Notes under the pieces: generated by a model
The model's database searches: none
Told to the model about the DNA's origin: nothing
Seen by the model: only the letters and a program-made list of their open reading frames with translations
Part shown: positions 23,477-32,049 of the stretch, piece by piece
How the letters are laid out: each line of letters starts with the position of its first letter
Position numbering within the stretch: the first letter of the stretch is position 1
Program-made: the position numbers and the translations under genes
Origin: Kriegella sp963975415
Lineage (GTDB): Bacteria > Bacteroidota > Bacteroidia > Flavobacteriales > Flavobacteriaceae
Direction: 5' to 3'
Assembly (NCBI RefSeq): GCF_963975415.1
Contig: NZ_CAXBGN010000002.1
Span: 372,001 to 436,000, forward strand
Length of the DNA stretch: 64,000 nt

Positions 23477-25366
23477 ATGCCCCTTAAAATAGGTTTCAAA
23501 GTCCAAAAACATATTACATTCCATTGCCTATCGGTCATATTTGCCCTTTTAGGCTCCTGTACTACAACAAGCGACCAAGATTTACAGCCTCCCAATATTG
23601 TTTGGATAACCTCTGAAGACAATTCAAAACACTACATGAAGCTATTCGACGACAACGGTGTGGCAACACCTAACATAAAAGCTTTGGCCGAAACCGGACT
23701 GGTATTTAACAAGTGCTTTTCCAATGCACCTGTTTGTAGCGTCGCCCGTTCTACCTTAATTTCTGGCTGTTATGCCCCTCGAGTAGGTGCCCAATATCAC
23801 CGAAAATTACAAAAAGTTCCCATGCCGGAAAACGTGTTGATGTTTCCTACCTATTTACGAGCAGCTGGGTATCACACCTCGAATAATAGCAAGGAAGATT
23901 ACAACTTCTTTAAAAACGATAGCGTTTGGGATGAATCTTCGAAGACTGCTAGTTGGAAAAATAGAAATGGCCGGCAACCCTTCTTCCATGTGTTCAATAT
24001 CGGCACCACACACGAAAGCAGTCTGCACTTTAATAAGACCCAAATGACCACAAACAAAACAGAAACCAATACTGATTTGTTTACCGTACAGCCCAACCAC
24101 CCCGACACCGAACTTTTCAACTACACCAATGCCAGATACCGCGATAACATTGTTAAGATGGACAGGCAGGTCGGCGAAGTTGTTGCTGAGCTTAAAGAAG
24201 AGGGGTTACTCGACAACACCTTCATTTTTTATTTTGGAGATCATGGTGGAGTACTTCCGGGCAGCAAAGGGTATCTCTATGAGACAGGGCTACATGTTCC
24301 TTTAGTAGTTCATATACCCAACAAATATGCACATTTAGTAGCTTCTGAAATAGGTAGCACTTTAGAAACCTTTGTAAGCTTTATAGACTTCGCCCCTACA
24401 GTGCTAAATTTAGCTGGTGTAGCCATTCCCAACGCCATCGACGGAAAACCTTTTCTTGGCAAAAGCGTCAAAGCCGATAATCGGGTCCTTCGCAATGAAA
24501 CGTATAGCTATGCTGACCGATTCGATGAAAAGTATGATATGGTGCGTGCTGTTCGAAAAGGCAAATACAAGTACATCAGAAACTACCAACCTTTTAATTT
24601 TGATGGGTTGATGAACAATTACAGATATAAACAGCTAGCTTATCAAGAGTGGGCGGAGTTATATCACAAGGGCAAATTGAGCGAAATTCAAGCGCAGTTC
24701 TTTAAGCCTCGAGCACCTGAACAACTCTTTGATGTTGAAGCAGATCCCTACGAAACCCAAAATTTGGCCCAAAAGGCAGACTTTGCCGATATTCTAAAAG
24801 AAATGCGCCAAAAATTAATCGACTGGACGGAAGAAATGCCCGATTTATCTTTCTTTCCCGAACATTTTCTAATTAAAAACGCCATTGAAAATCCCGTCGC
24901 ATTCGGACAAGCCAACAAAAACAATATTCAAAAATATAGGACTATTGCCGATTTAAGCTTGACCAATTTCGCCAATGCCAAAGCAGCTTTACGCACGAGT
25001 CTGCAATCTGAACATCCTTGGGAGCGCTATTGGGCACTTATTGCTTGTAGTACATTTAAGGACGAGGCAAATACTTTTGCACCCCAAGCCAAAAAGATTA
25101 CCCAAACCGACCCAGAGCCAATAAACAGGGTAAGAGCGGCAGAATTTCTAGGTATTATAAAGGCAGAAAGTCCGGTTGAAGTGATGACCGATGCCCTATA
25201 CAGTACAAAAGACGGAACGGAAGCTTTGCTTATTTTGAATTCAATAGCATTGCTCAGCGATGGCGACTCAAAATATATTTTTCAAATAGATAGGAATAAG
25301 ATTTCCGAAGAAGTAAAAGAAAACGAAGAAGTAAAAAGAAGATTGGCATATTTGGCTCCGCTGTAG
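23477..25366 (+). CDS. Sulfatase lipoprotein with unusual CSVAR motif and C-terminal repeat domain
   Basis: A 629-aa sulfatase with a lipoprotein signal (ALLGSC, Cys28). Family blocks: NIVWITSEDNS (40-50), the cysteine block NAPVCSVARSTLISG (Cys87) and FYFGDHGG. The motif reads C-S-V-A-R; the formylglycine consensus is C-x-P/A-x-R, so position +2 is Val. It may still be converted, or the protein may act differently. Residues about 490-629 look like HEAT-type helical repeats (ERYWALIACSTF, NRVRAAEFLGII). It is not in a polysaccharide locus; recX follows after 39 bp. Confidence 0.9.
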   Translation: MPLKIGFKVQKHITFHCLSVIFALLGSCTTTSDQDLQPPNIVWITSEDNSKHYMKLFDDNGVATPNIKALAETGLVFNKCFSNAPVCSVARSTLISGCYAPRVGAQYHRKLQKVPMPENVLMFPTYLRAAGYHTSNNSKEDYNFFKNDSVWDESSKTASWKNRNGRQPFFHVFNIGTTHESSLHFNKTQMTTNKTETNTDLFTVQPNHPDTELFNYTNARYRDNIVKMDRQVGEVVAELKEEGLLDNTFIFYFGDHGGVLPGSKGYLYETGLHVPLVVHIPNKYAHLVASEIGSTLETFVSFIDFAPTVLNLAGVAIPNAIDGKPFLGKSVKADNRVLRNETYSYADRFDEKYDMVRAVRKGKYKYIRNYQPFNFDGLMNNYRYKQLAYQEWAELYHKGKLSEIQAQFFKPRAPEQLFDVEADPYETQNLAQKADFADILKEMRQKLIDWTEEMPDLSFFPEHFLIKNAIENPVAFGQANKNNIQKYRTIADLSLTNFANAKAALRTSLQSEHPWERYWALIACSTFKDEANTFAPQAKKITQTDPEPINRVRAAEFLGIIKAESPVEVMTDALYSTKDGTEALLILNSIALLSDGDSKYIFQIDRNKISEEVKENEEVKRRLAYLAPL

Positions 25367-25405
25367 AAAAAATGATTTAGTAACCATTGCCCCGTTTTAA
25401 TCCCA

Positions 25406-25882
25406 ATGACCAATTACAAAGCATATACGCTTTCCGAAGCTACCAAAAAAATGGAACACTACTGCGCATACCAAGACCGTTGCCATAAGGAGGTTCTCAC
25501 AAAGCTGCAGGAAATGCGCATGATTCCAGAGGCTATTGACCAAATCATGGTTCACCTTATCAAAGAAAACTATCTCAATGAAGAACGATTTGCCCAAAGC
25601 TTTGCACGTGGCAAGTTCAACATTAAAAAATGGGGAAAAAAACGTATCGAGCTTGAATTAAAGCGTCGTGGAATCTCCCACTTTTTAATCGGAATAGCCT
25701 TAAAAGAAATTAATACCCAGACATACCAAGAAACCCTTGACACCTTAATTCTAAAGAAATTGGCAACCTTAAAGGGTGAGACCAATATTCAGAAAAAGAA
25801 AAAGAAACTCGCAGATTACCTGTTATACCGAGGCTGGGAAAGCCATTTGGTATATGACAAGATAAATGAATTCATCAAATAG
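25406..25882 (+). CDS. recX: Regulatory protein RecX
   Basis: A 158-aa RecX protein, a modulator that inhibits RecA filament growth. It shows the helical repeats of the family: AYQDRCHKEVLTKL, YLNEERFAQSFARGKFNIKKWGKKRIELELKRRGIS, and a third repeat ending LLYRGWESHLVYDKI. Normal length. recA is not in the window. Confidence 0.93.
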   Translation: MTNYKAYTLSEATKKMEHYCAYQDRCHKEVLTKLQEMRMIPEAIDQIMVHLIKENYLNEERFAQSFARGKFNIKKWGKKRIELELKRRGISHFLIGIALKEINTQTYQETLDTLILKKLATLKGETNIQKKKKKLADYLLYRGWESHLVYDKINEFIK

Positions 25883-25890
25883 CTTACATC

Positions 25891-26388
25891 CTATTGTATA
25901 TTGAACGAAGCACCAATATTAATAGTAAACTGATTATGTAGTTTTTCTGCTGCCGTCAAATCTTCAGTTTTATATTTTGCTATGGGCGTTTGCAGTTCGG
26001 TAAAAACACCAAAGCCGTCGGTAAAGAAATACCGAGCCCCCAGATGACCACCGAAGTTCTTCAACCCAAGATTAAGTCCGGGATAAATATCAACATTATC
26101 ACCCAATTGGAACACACTTCCCAAATTGGCGTTGAATTTAGCCTTGAGATCGATTCGATCGCTAAAATCGGCGTCTAAAATGGTATTTACTCCCAAAAGA
26201 TAGGTAGATGCAGCTCCAATTGAAAAATTCTCCCCTAGGCCGTAATCCAAACTTGCCATAATACCGCTACCGTTGTTTTGAAAGTTGGCTCCGATCTGAA
26301 GTTTCAAATCGCCCTTTCCCTCATAGGCCTGGGCACTACCTAAAGCAGTTGCTAAAAGCAACAAAGTCAAAATTGACAGTTTTTTCAT
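25891..26388 (-). CDS. Outer-membrane beta-barrel family protein
   Basis: A 165-aa protein with a Sec signal (MKKLSILTLLLLATALGSAQA) and alternating aromatic/hydrophobic strands typical of an 8-stranded OmpW/OmpA-like barrel (DYGLGENFSIGAAS, GLKNFGGHLGARYFF), ending in a terminal strand FTINIGASFNIQ. Start 26388 gives the signal peptide; the frame extends upstream past a -7 element, so the longer version is unlikely. Function unknown. Confidence 0.85.
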   Translation of the reverse strand: MKKLSILTLLLLATALGSAQAYEGKGDLKLQIGANFQNNGSGIMASLDYGLGENFSIGAASTYLLGVNTILDADFSDRIDLKAKFNANLGSVFQLGDNVDIYPGLNLGLKNFGGHLGARYFFTDGFGVFTELQTPIAKYKTEDLTAAEKLHNQFTINIGASFNIQ

Positions 26389-26413
26389 TATAAAAATGTT
26401 AGTGTTTAATATA

Positions 26414-26421
26414 CAAATGTA
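26414..26421 (-). promoter_or_regulatory. TACATTTG -7 element for the barrel protein
   Basis: TAnnTTTG on the minus strand, 26 bp before the start at 26388, in the gap just after the upstream cupin gene stop. Confidence 0.6.
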
Positions 26422-26422
26422 T

Positions 26423-27304
26423 CTATTTATCCAATACTGGACCGGTTCTGGCCAATTGTTTATTGGTATTCGCAATAGCTTGTTCATTCTTCCAATCGAT
26501 CCATTTCTGCCCTTTCACCTTACGCATCATATTGTCATATGTTCGCATAACGAAGACATTATACAGTCCCTTAGCGAAATTTATGGGATTTTTAGGCCAT
26601 GCTCTCAAACTCATTGAAAAACCAGGGGAAATGTACTTCATATAGTGCCAATACCCTTCGGGCATATAGAGTACTTCACCATGGCCGAGGTGGGTCCGAT
26701 ACCCCGTCGCACTCTTCAAACTAGGCCATTTTTCAAAGTCAGGATTTGAGAAATCTATACTTTCGTGAGTAATCAAAGAGTGTGGTACTTTGTACAGGTT
26801 TTTAGTTTCTGACTGCGGAAACAAGATGCATTCTTTTTCACCCTCAAAATGGAAATGAAAAATATTGGCCATATCGATATCGTAGTGCATGAAAGTATAC
26901 GAATCCATTCCCCCAAAAAAGAGCATGGGCAGCTTCTTCTTTAACTTCAATCCAAAATCAGGATAGGTAAAATCGTTTTGCAACTCAGGTACCTGCCTGA
27001 ATATATTCCACAGAAAAATACGGTATTTTGTGGGTTCGGCTTTGAGCAACTCGATGTAATCTGCCATTTTCATTTGGGCATGCGGCTGATTAAAGCCCTC
27101 TTCATGGCGTACTGGGCGATCATCGTATAATGGAACGATTTTATCACCGGCCACTTTTTTCATGTACTCCATGTTCCATTTGGAGTAGGCAGGCCAATCG
27201 GTAACCGATTGTTCGATTACTACCGGTTTTTGGGGTTTAAAGTAATTGTTGATAAACTCCCTTTTGGTAATCTTTTTGACTCTGGGGATGTCTTTTAAAT
27301 TCAA
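26423..27304 (-). CDS. Cupin-like (JmjC-type) oxygenase family protein
   Basis: A 293-aa Cupin_8/JmjC-like protein. The Fe(II) motif is HYDIDMANIFHF (His and Asp, about residues 141-143), with the distal His in VLYMPEGYWHYM. The N-terminal KPVVIEQSVTDWPAYSKW is typical of this family, which includes 2-oxoglutarate-dependent protein or peptide hydroxylases. The target is unknown. Monocistronic with its own promoter, between the barrel protein and bioB. Confidence 0.88.
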   Translation of the reverse strand: MNLKDIPRVKKITKREFINNYFKPQKPVVIEQSVTDWPAYSKWNMEYMKKVAGDKIVPLYDDRPVRHEEGFNQPHAQMKMADYIELLKAEPTKYRIFLWNIFRQVPELQNDFTYPDFGLKLKKKLPMLFFGGMDSYTFMHYDIDMANIFHFHFEGEKECILFPQSETKNLYKVPHSLITHESIDFSNPDFEKWPSLKSATGYRTHLGHGEVLYMPEGYWHYMKYISPGFSMSLRAWPKNPINFAKGLYNVFVMRTYDNMMRKVKGQKWIDWKNEQAIANTNKQLARTGPVLDK

Positions 27305-27326
27305 GCTTACTAAGGTTATTTGGATT

Positions 27327-27334
27327 CAAAGTTA
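27327..27334 (-). promoter_or_regulatory. TAACTTTG -7 element for the cupin gene
   Basis: TAnnTTTG on the minus strand, 23 bp before the start at 27304. Confidence 0.6.
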
Positions 27335-27373
27335 AAAAACCTTACAAAAAAATAGCCCAAAATTAACCTTTGA

Positions 27374-28474
27374 TTAAGATTGCCCTGCTAATTTGGCCTT
27401 AGCCTTGGCCTGTTCATTACGTTCGATGGTATGACCAGGTCGCGTCCATTTCGGCTTTTCGCCCAGAGTTATAAACTCAGAATCTTGTGCCTCAACAGTT
27501 TTCGGTTGGGAAACTTTGGTAAACGGTTTCTGCGGACTTAAACCTAGTAATTTGAACATTTCCATATCTTCATTAACATCAGGGTTTGGAGTGGTCAGCA
27601 ATTTATCTCCCGCAAAAATAGAATTTGCCCCTGCGAAAAAACACATCGCCTGCCCTTCCCTACTCATTTCCGTTCGCCCGGCCGATAAACGCACTTGGGT
27701 CTCTGGCATTACGATACGGGTGGTGGCCACCATACGTATCATTTCCCAAATAGATACGGGTTCTATATCTTCCATAGGTGTACCCTCAACGGCAACCAAT
27801 GCGTTTATAGGTACAGATTCCGGTTGTGGATTTAACGAAGCAAGCGCTACCAGCATTCCTGCCCGGTCTTCCAATTGTTCCCCCATTCCTATAATGCCAC
27901 CGCTACATACGGTTACATTACTCTTACGAACGTTATCAATAGTTTCCAATCGGTCTTCAAAAGCGCGAGTCGAAATCACGTCTTTATAATAATCTTCAGA
28001 AGTATCTAAATTATGATTGTAGGCATATAGCCCCGCTTCTGCCAAACGTTTGGCCTGATTTTCGGTTAACATTCCCAAAGTACAGCAGACCTCCATGTCT
28101 AATTTATTGATGGTACGTACCATTTCAAGTACTTGATCAAACTCAGGACCGTCTTTTACATTTCGCCATGCTGCACCCATACACACCCGCGAACTGCCTG
28201 ATGCCTTGGCACGCAACGCTTGAGCTTTCACATGGGGTACGCTCATCAAATCATTGCCTTCGATATCGGTGTGGTATCGCGCCGCTTGCGGACAATACCC
28301 GCAATCTTCTGGGCAACCACCTGTTTTTATCGACAATAAAGTCGACACCTGAACCGTATTGGGGTCGTGATGCTTGCGATGGATCGTTGCCGCATCGTAT
28401 AACAACTCCATCAAGGGTTTGTTGTAAACATCTAATATTTCTTGTTTGGTCCAGTTGTGTCTAATTAAGCTCAT
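27374..28474 (-). CDS. bioB: Biotin synthase
   Basis: A 366-aa radical-SAM enzyme that inserts sulfur into dethiobiotin in the last step of biotin synthesis. The 4Fe-4S motif C-x3-C-x2-C is at residues 54, 58 and 61 (GGCPEDCGYCPQ). Family blocks YNHNLDTSEDYY and the [2Fe-2S]-side Arg in VRLSAGR are present. It has its own promoter and is separated from the other bio genes by the two-component pair at 28.6-30.8 kb. Confidence 0.98.
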   Translation of the reverse strand: MSLIRHNWTKQEILDVYNKPLMELLYDAATIHRKHHDPNTVQVSTLLSIKTGGCPEDCGYCPQAARYHTDIEGNDLMSVPHVKAQALRAKASGSSRVCMGAAWRNVKDGPEFDQVLEMVRTINKLDMEVCCTLGMLTENQAKRLAEAGLYAYNHNLDTSEDYYKDVISTRAFEDRLETIDNVRKSNVTVCSGGIIGMGEQLEDRAGMLVALASLNPQPESVPINALVAVEGTPMEDIEPVSIWEMIRMVATTRIVMPETQVRLSAGRTEMSREGQAMCFFAGANSIFAGDKLLTTPNPDVNEDMEMFKLLGLSPQKPFTKVSQPKTVEAQDSEFITLGEKPKWTRPGHTIERNEQAKAKAKLAGQS

Positions 28475-28495
28475 ACGTTTACCTTAAATCGGTTT

Positions 28496-28503
28496 CAAAA
28501 GTA
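28496..28503 (-). promoter_or_regulatory. TACTTTTG -7 element for bioB
   Basis: TAnnTTTG on the minus strand, 22 bp before the bioB start. No BirA-type operator could be recognised beside it. Confidence 0.6.
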
Positions 28504-28605
28504 ACGTATAATCTGAAGAAATGACAATTTCTAAAAACCAAATCCTAAAAAACTGAAAATATATCCCAGAAATCAGGCAAACCATCACATAATTTTTTTT
28601 AACCT

Positions 28606-28638
28606 TATGGTTGGAGATAATTTGGCGCCAAAACCATA
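28606..28638. promoter_or_regulatory. Nested palindrome in front of the histidine kinase gene
   Basis: A perfect 12-bp palindrome TTTGGCGCCAAA (28621-28632) lies inside a wider inverted repeat TATGGTT (28606-28612) / AACCATA (28632-28638). It ends 4 bp before the kinase ATG and overlaps a -7-like TAATTTG, so a repressor or autoregulator site is likely. Confidence 0.45.
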
Positions 28639-28641
28639 TGT

Positions 28642-30090
28642 ATGCTTATTTCAGATTTTTTTACACCTAAATACAAAAATTACATTCACGGGTTTATCTC
28701 TATTTGCTTGGTCTGGTTATTTTTTGATTCTATTGAATCTATGAACGATATGATTCAAAAACATAACTACAATGAAGATTTTAAAACTTACGGAATCGCA
28801 AGGCTAATAATTCAAATTTTTTCATTTTATGTATTAGCATGGTGGCTTATCCCCTTGATTATAGTTAACAGAAAAAAAGGCCTTCTTTTTATTCTTCTTT
28901 ATTCACTTTTATACACCGTATGTGTTTCTTGGCTGTATATAAATGTAACCGAAATTATGTTTTATACAGAAGAGCATGATTCAACAACGTTTAAATATAG
29001 TTACTTAAGCTTTAAGCATCTGACCCGTAGTCTTTATGAATTTGCTTCATTTATTTTTCTGTCTTCAGTTTATAGTATTGCCATACTAGACATACGTTTG
29101 TTGACTAAAAAGTTTACGAATAAACAATTAGAGCTATTAATAAACCTAATAGTATTGTTTTATATCTATCACCTATTAATTCATAGTACGAAAGACATTC
29201 AGGCTTTCTTTCAAGTATCATTGTACATACTCTTTTTTTATATAAACTCTTTCCTATTCGGCCCAGTTTTATTAGAGGCTAAAAACATCGGCACCTATCT
29301 ATTTAAGATAATTCTGTCTTATTTATCAATTATCGTAATGGCGTCATTGATATATGGCACCCATTTTCTAGATTTCATACATTCCGCTAATTTATTTAAC
29401 CTTACTACCTTATTTATAATAACCACCATACTATCATTAACCTACGCCCATATACGTTTAAAAATACAAAATAGAGAACGCTTCTTTAACCTCAAATTAG
29501 AGACCAAGAAGTCTGAACTCGATCTGTTAAAGTCACAGGTCAATCCTCATTTTTTATTTAATACCCTAAACACTTTATACGCCACGGCCTTAGAGGAAAA
29601 TGCCCCGAAAACTTCTGAAAGTATTGCCAAATTGGCCAACTTAATACGATACATGCAAAGCGACATCTCAAAAGATTTTATTGCTTTGGAAAACGAAATC
29701 AAATATTTGAAAGACTATATTGCCATTCAAAAATTACGCTGTGAAGTAACTCCAGAAATCATTACTAATTTTAAAAGTATTAAGGGTAAGACCATCAGTC
29801 CAGGTCTATTGATTCCTTTTGTAGAAAATGCGTTTAAGTATGGAATAGACCCATCAAAGCCCTCAAAATTAACCCTGTTGGTAACTGGAGACCCAAAAGG
29901 TATCAATTTTGAATGCACCAATAGCTACGACATCCATTATAAAACCTCTCACAAAGAACAAGGGTTTGGCATCGGAATTACCAATACTAAACAACGATTA
30001 CAACTGATTTATCCTAAAAAACATACCTTAGTTATTGCAAAAGAAAAGGAAATGTTCAAAGTAAAACTTAGTATAATTACCAAACCCTAA
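28642..30090 (+). CDS. LytS-type sensor histidine kinase
   Basis: A 482-aa membrane kinase of the His_kinase/LytS class. About eight hydrophobic segments fill residues 10-270. The phospho-acceptor block QVNPHFLFNTLNTLYA follows at about 295-310, then an ATPase domain with VENAFKYGI and GFGIGITNTKQRL. No extracellular sensor domain is visible. Its last base is the first base of the regulator ATG (TAATG), so the pair is translationally coupled. Base composition is more AT-rich than neighbours, which may reflect the membrane segments. Confidence 0.93.
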   Translation: MLISDFFTPKYKNYIHGFISICLVWLFFDSIESMNDMIQKHNYNEDFKTYGIARLIIQIFSFYVLAWWLIPLIIVNRKKGLLFILLYSLLYTVCVSWLYINVTEIMFYTEEHDSTTFKYSYLSFKHLTRSLYEFASFIFLSSVYSIAILDIRLLTKKFTNKQLELLINLIVLFYIYHLLIHSTKDIQAFFQVSLYILFFYINSFLFGPVLLEAKNIGTYLFKIILSYLSIIVMASLIYGTHFLDFIHSANLFNLTTLFIITTILSLTYAHIRLKIQNRERFFNLKLETKKSELDLLKSQVNPHFLFNTLNTLYATALEENAPKTSESIAKLANLIRYMQSDISKDFIALENEIKYLKDYIAIQKLRCEVTPEIITNFKSIKGKTISPGLLIPFVENAFKYGIDPSKPSKLTLLVTGDPKGINFECTNSYDIHYKTSHKEQGFGIGITNTKQRLQLIYPKKHTLVIAKEKEMFKVKLSIITKP

Positions 30091-30770
30091 TGATTTATGC
30101 GATTGCTATAGATGACGAGCCTAAGGCCATTAGTATCATCGAAAACCATATATCAAAACTGGAAAATATTGTATTGACCGATTATTTCTACGACCCTAAA
30201 AAGGCGATTGCTTTTCTGAGGCAGAATCCTGTGGATCTAATTTTTTTAGATATCAATATGCCGTATATGTCAGGCTTTGAAATGCTTCAAGACCTACAAG
30301 TGGACCCACTGGTGATATTTACTACAGCATATTCCGAATTTGCCTTGGCAAGTTACACTATGAATGCCGTAGATTATTTACTGAAACCTTTCGAATTCGA
30401 CAGGTTCCAAATAGCTATTAAAAAAGTTGAAGAGCGCATTTCAATTCAAAAGTCACAAAACACCTTTTTCTTTGTAAAAGACGGGTTTAAAAATCTTAGA
30501 TTGCAATTCGACGATATCTTGTTCATCAAAGGTGCCGGGAACTATTTGGACATTATCACAAAGAAGGAAACATACACCCCCAGAATGACATTTATGAATA
30601 TTGTGGAAAAATTACCTTCTCAGCAATTCATCAGAGTGCACCAATCTTATATTGTAAATATCTCTGCAATAGATAAAATAGAAAACAACCATATTCACAT
30701 GGGCCCTTACAAAACACCAATTAGCAACAGATACAGGGAAATTCTTTTTAAGCGATTAGATATCAGCTGA
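30090..30770 (+). CDS. LytTR-family response regulator
   Basis: A 226-aa regulator. Receiver domain 1-120 with phospho-acceptor Asp54 (IFLDINMPYMSGFEM) and acidic pair DDE at 8-10. LytTR DNA-binding domain about 130-226 (FFVKDGFKNLRLQFDDILFIKGAGNYLDI). Partner of the upstream kinase. Targets are unknown; possible sites are its own promoter palindrome or the neighbouring bio genes. Confidence 0.95.
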   Translation: MIYAIAIDDEPKAISIIENHISKLENIVLTDYFYDPKKAIAFLRQNPVDLIFLDINMPYMSGFEMLQDLQVDPLVIFTTAYSEFALASYTMNAVDYLLKPFEFDRFQIAIKKVEERISIQKSQNTFFFVKDGFKNLRLQFDDILFIKGAGNYLDIITKKETYTPRMTFMNIVEKLPSQQFIRVHQSYIVNISAIDKIENNHIHMGPYKTPISNRYREILFKRLDIS

Positions 30771-30790
30771 AGAAAAAGAATTCCCGAAAA

Positions 30791-32014
30791 CTAATTTTTC
30801 GAAAAAAGTACAGATACCGCATTCCCTCCAAAACCCACAGCATTGACCATTACCTTCTTAATCTGCGATGGAACTGCCGTATTATCTACAAAAGGAACTT
30901 TTATAAATTCCTGTTTTTGCAACATCAAGACAGCCAATTCAAGACTCAACATTCCCGATGCCCCGAAGGTGTGACCTATTTTCCATTTGTTAGTGGTCAA
31001 AGCAGGTATCTTTTCACCAAATACCTTTTGTATCGCATTATATTCCGAAGAATCACCTTTAATCGTACCCGGGGCATGCATTACGATTATATCGACATCA
31101 TTAGGCGACGTATTCCCCAGAGCCATTTTCATGGCGCGTTGAAAGCATTCGGCATCCGAAGAAATGGAAACATTATGTTTTAACACTTCCGTTGCATACC
31201 CGACACCCTCAATCACCGCCAAGGCATTCTTGGAATGGCCTGCCTCTAAACAAACTACGGCCGCCCCTTCCCCTAAGACCATCGAATTTTTGGTCTTGTT
31301 CGGATCCAATGCCCGACACGGATAATGCTGATTGCCTTTAGCCACATCTTCTTGTTGTACATATACTTTTAGCGCCTTCATTTGCGCTATGGTAAAGGGA
31401 GTCAACGGAGCCTCGCTACCACCCACCAAAAACTTATCGGTCAATCCACTTTTGATCCATGCCACACCGTTCAGAAGAGCGTGCAGCGCAGTGGAACAGG
31501 TTATGGAGTGTGATATTTCAGGGCCTTTTGTTTGCAGGTCATGTGCTACCCACGAAGAAATATTGCCTAATGTGGTTGTCGGAGAAGACAATGTCGACAC
31601 CCTATCTTGATCGAGAAACTCGGCATGATATTTTTCAAATAATGCCGTAGCTCCCCGAGAGGAGCCAATATTAACACCAAAGTCATCCCCTGATTTCCAT
31701 CCTGCAACAGCAACACTTTTTCTCGCCACATAAATCGCAAAAAGCACTGTATCATCAAGGTCTTTGTATTTCGAATCTGATTTACGAAGCTGGTCGATCA
31801 CAATTTTCGCATCCTCTGACAACGGAGCCGCCCATTCTTCGGTCGTACCAAATCCCATTTTTTTTAAAAAATGGCGGTCCGTTTTATAATTATTCCAAAC
31901 TTCCTCCATCGAAATTCCCAAAGGGGAAACGGAAGTTATTGCCGTTATTGAAATAAGTCCTTCATTATTCTTATCCTTCAAAAGAAGGGAAGTTTCATTC
32001 TCCATACCTTTCAT
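30791..32014 (-). CDS. Beta-ketoacyl synthase linked to biotin genes
   Basis: A 407-aa FabF/KAS-II-like condensing enzyme. The Cys-His-His triad is intact: Cys173 (SITCSTALHA), His313 (VMHAPGTIKGD, versus the usual HGTGT) and His348 (KIGHTFGASG). It would extend an acyl-ACP by two carbons. It lies 35 bp after bioA on the same strand, so a role in making the pimeloyl precursor is plausible but unproven. The start may be the ATG at 32005. It converges on the regulator gene. Confidence 0.88.
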   Translation of the reverse strand: MKGMENETSLLLKDKNNEGLISITAITSVSPLGISMEEVWNNYKTDRHFLKKMGFGTTEEWAAPLSEDAKIVIDQLRKSDSKYKDLDDTVLFAIYVARKSVAVAGWKSGDDFGVNIGSSRGATALFEKYHAEFLDQDRVSTLSSPTTTLGNISSWVAHDLQTKGPEISHSITCSTALHALLNGVAWIKSGLTDKFLVGGSEAPLTPFTIAQMKALKVYVQQEDVAKGNQHYPCRALDPNKTKNSMVLGEGAAVVCLEAGHSKNALAVIEGVGYATEVLKHNVSISSDAECFQRAMKMALGNTSPNDVDIIVMHAPGTIKGDSSEYNAIQKVFGEKIPALTTNKWKIGHTFGASGMLSLELAVLMLQKQEFIKVPFVDNTAVPSQIKKVMVNAVGFGGNAVSVLFSKN

Positions 32015-32049
32015 CTTTTTTGGACCCTAGTAGAATTAAAATGCTTTGC

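Noticed and set aside
27516..27989. 157-codon plus frame inside bioB
   Set aside because: Antisense shadow; bioB motifs are complete on the other strand.
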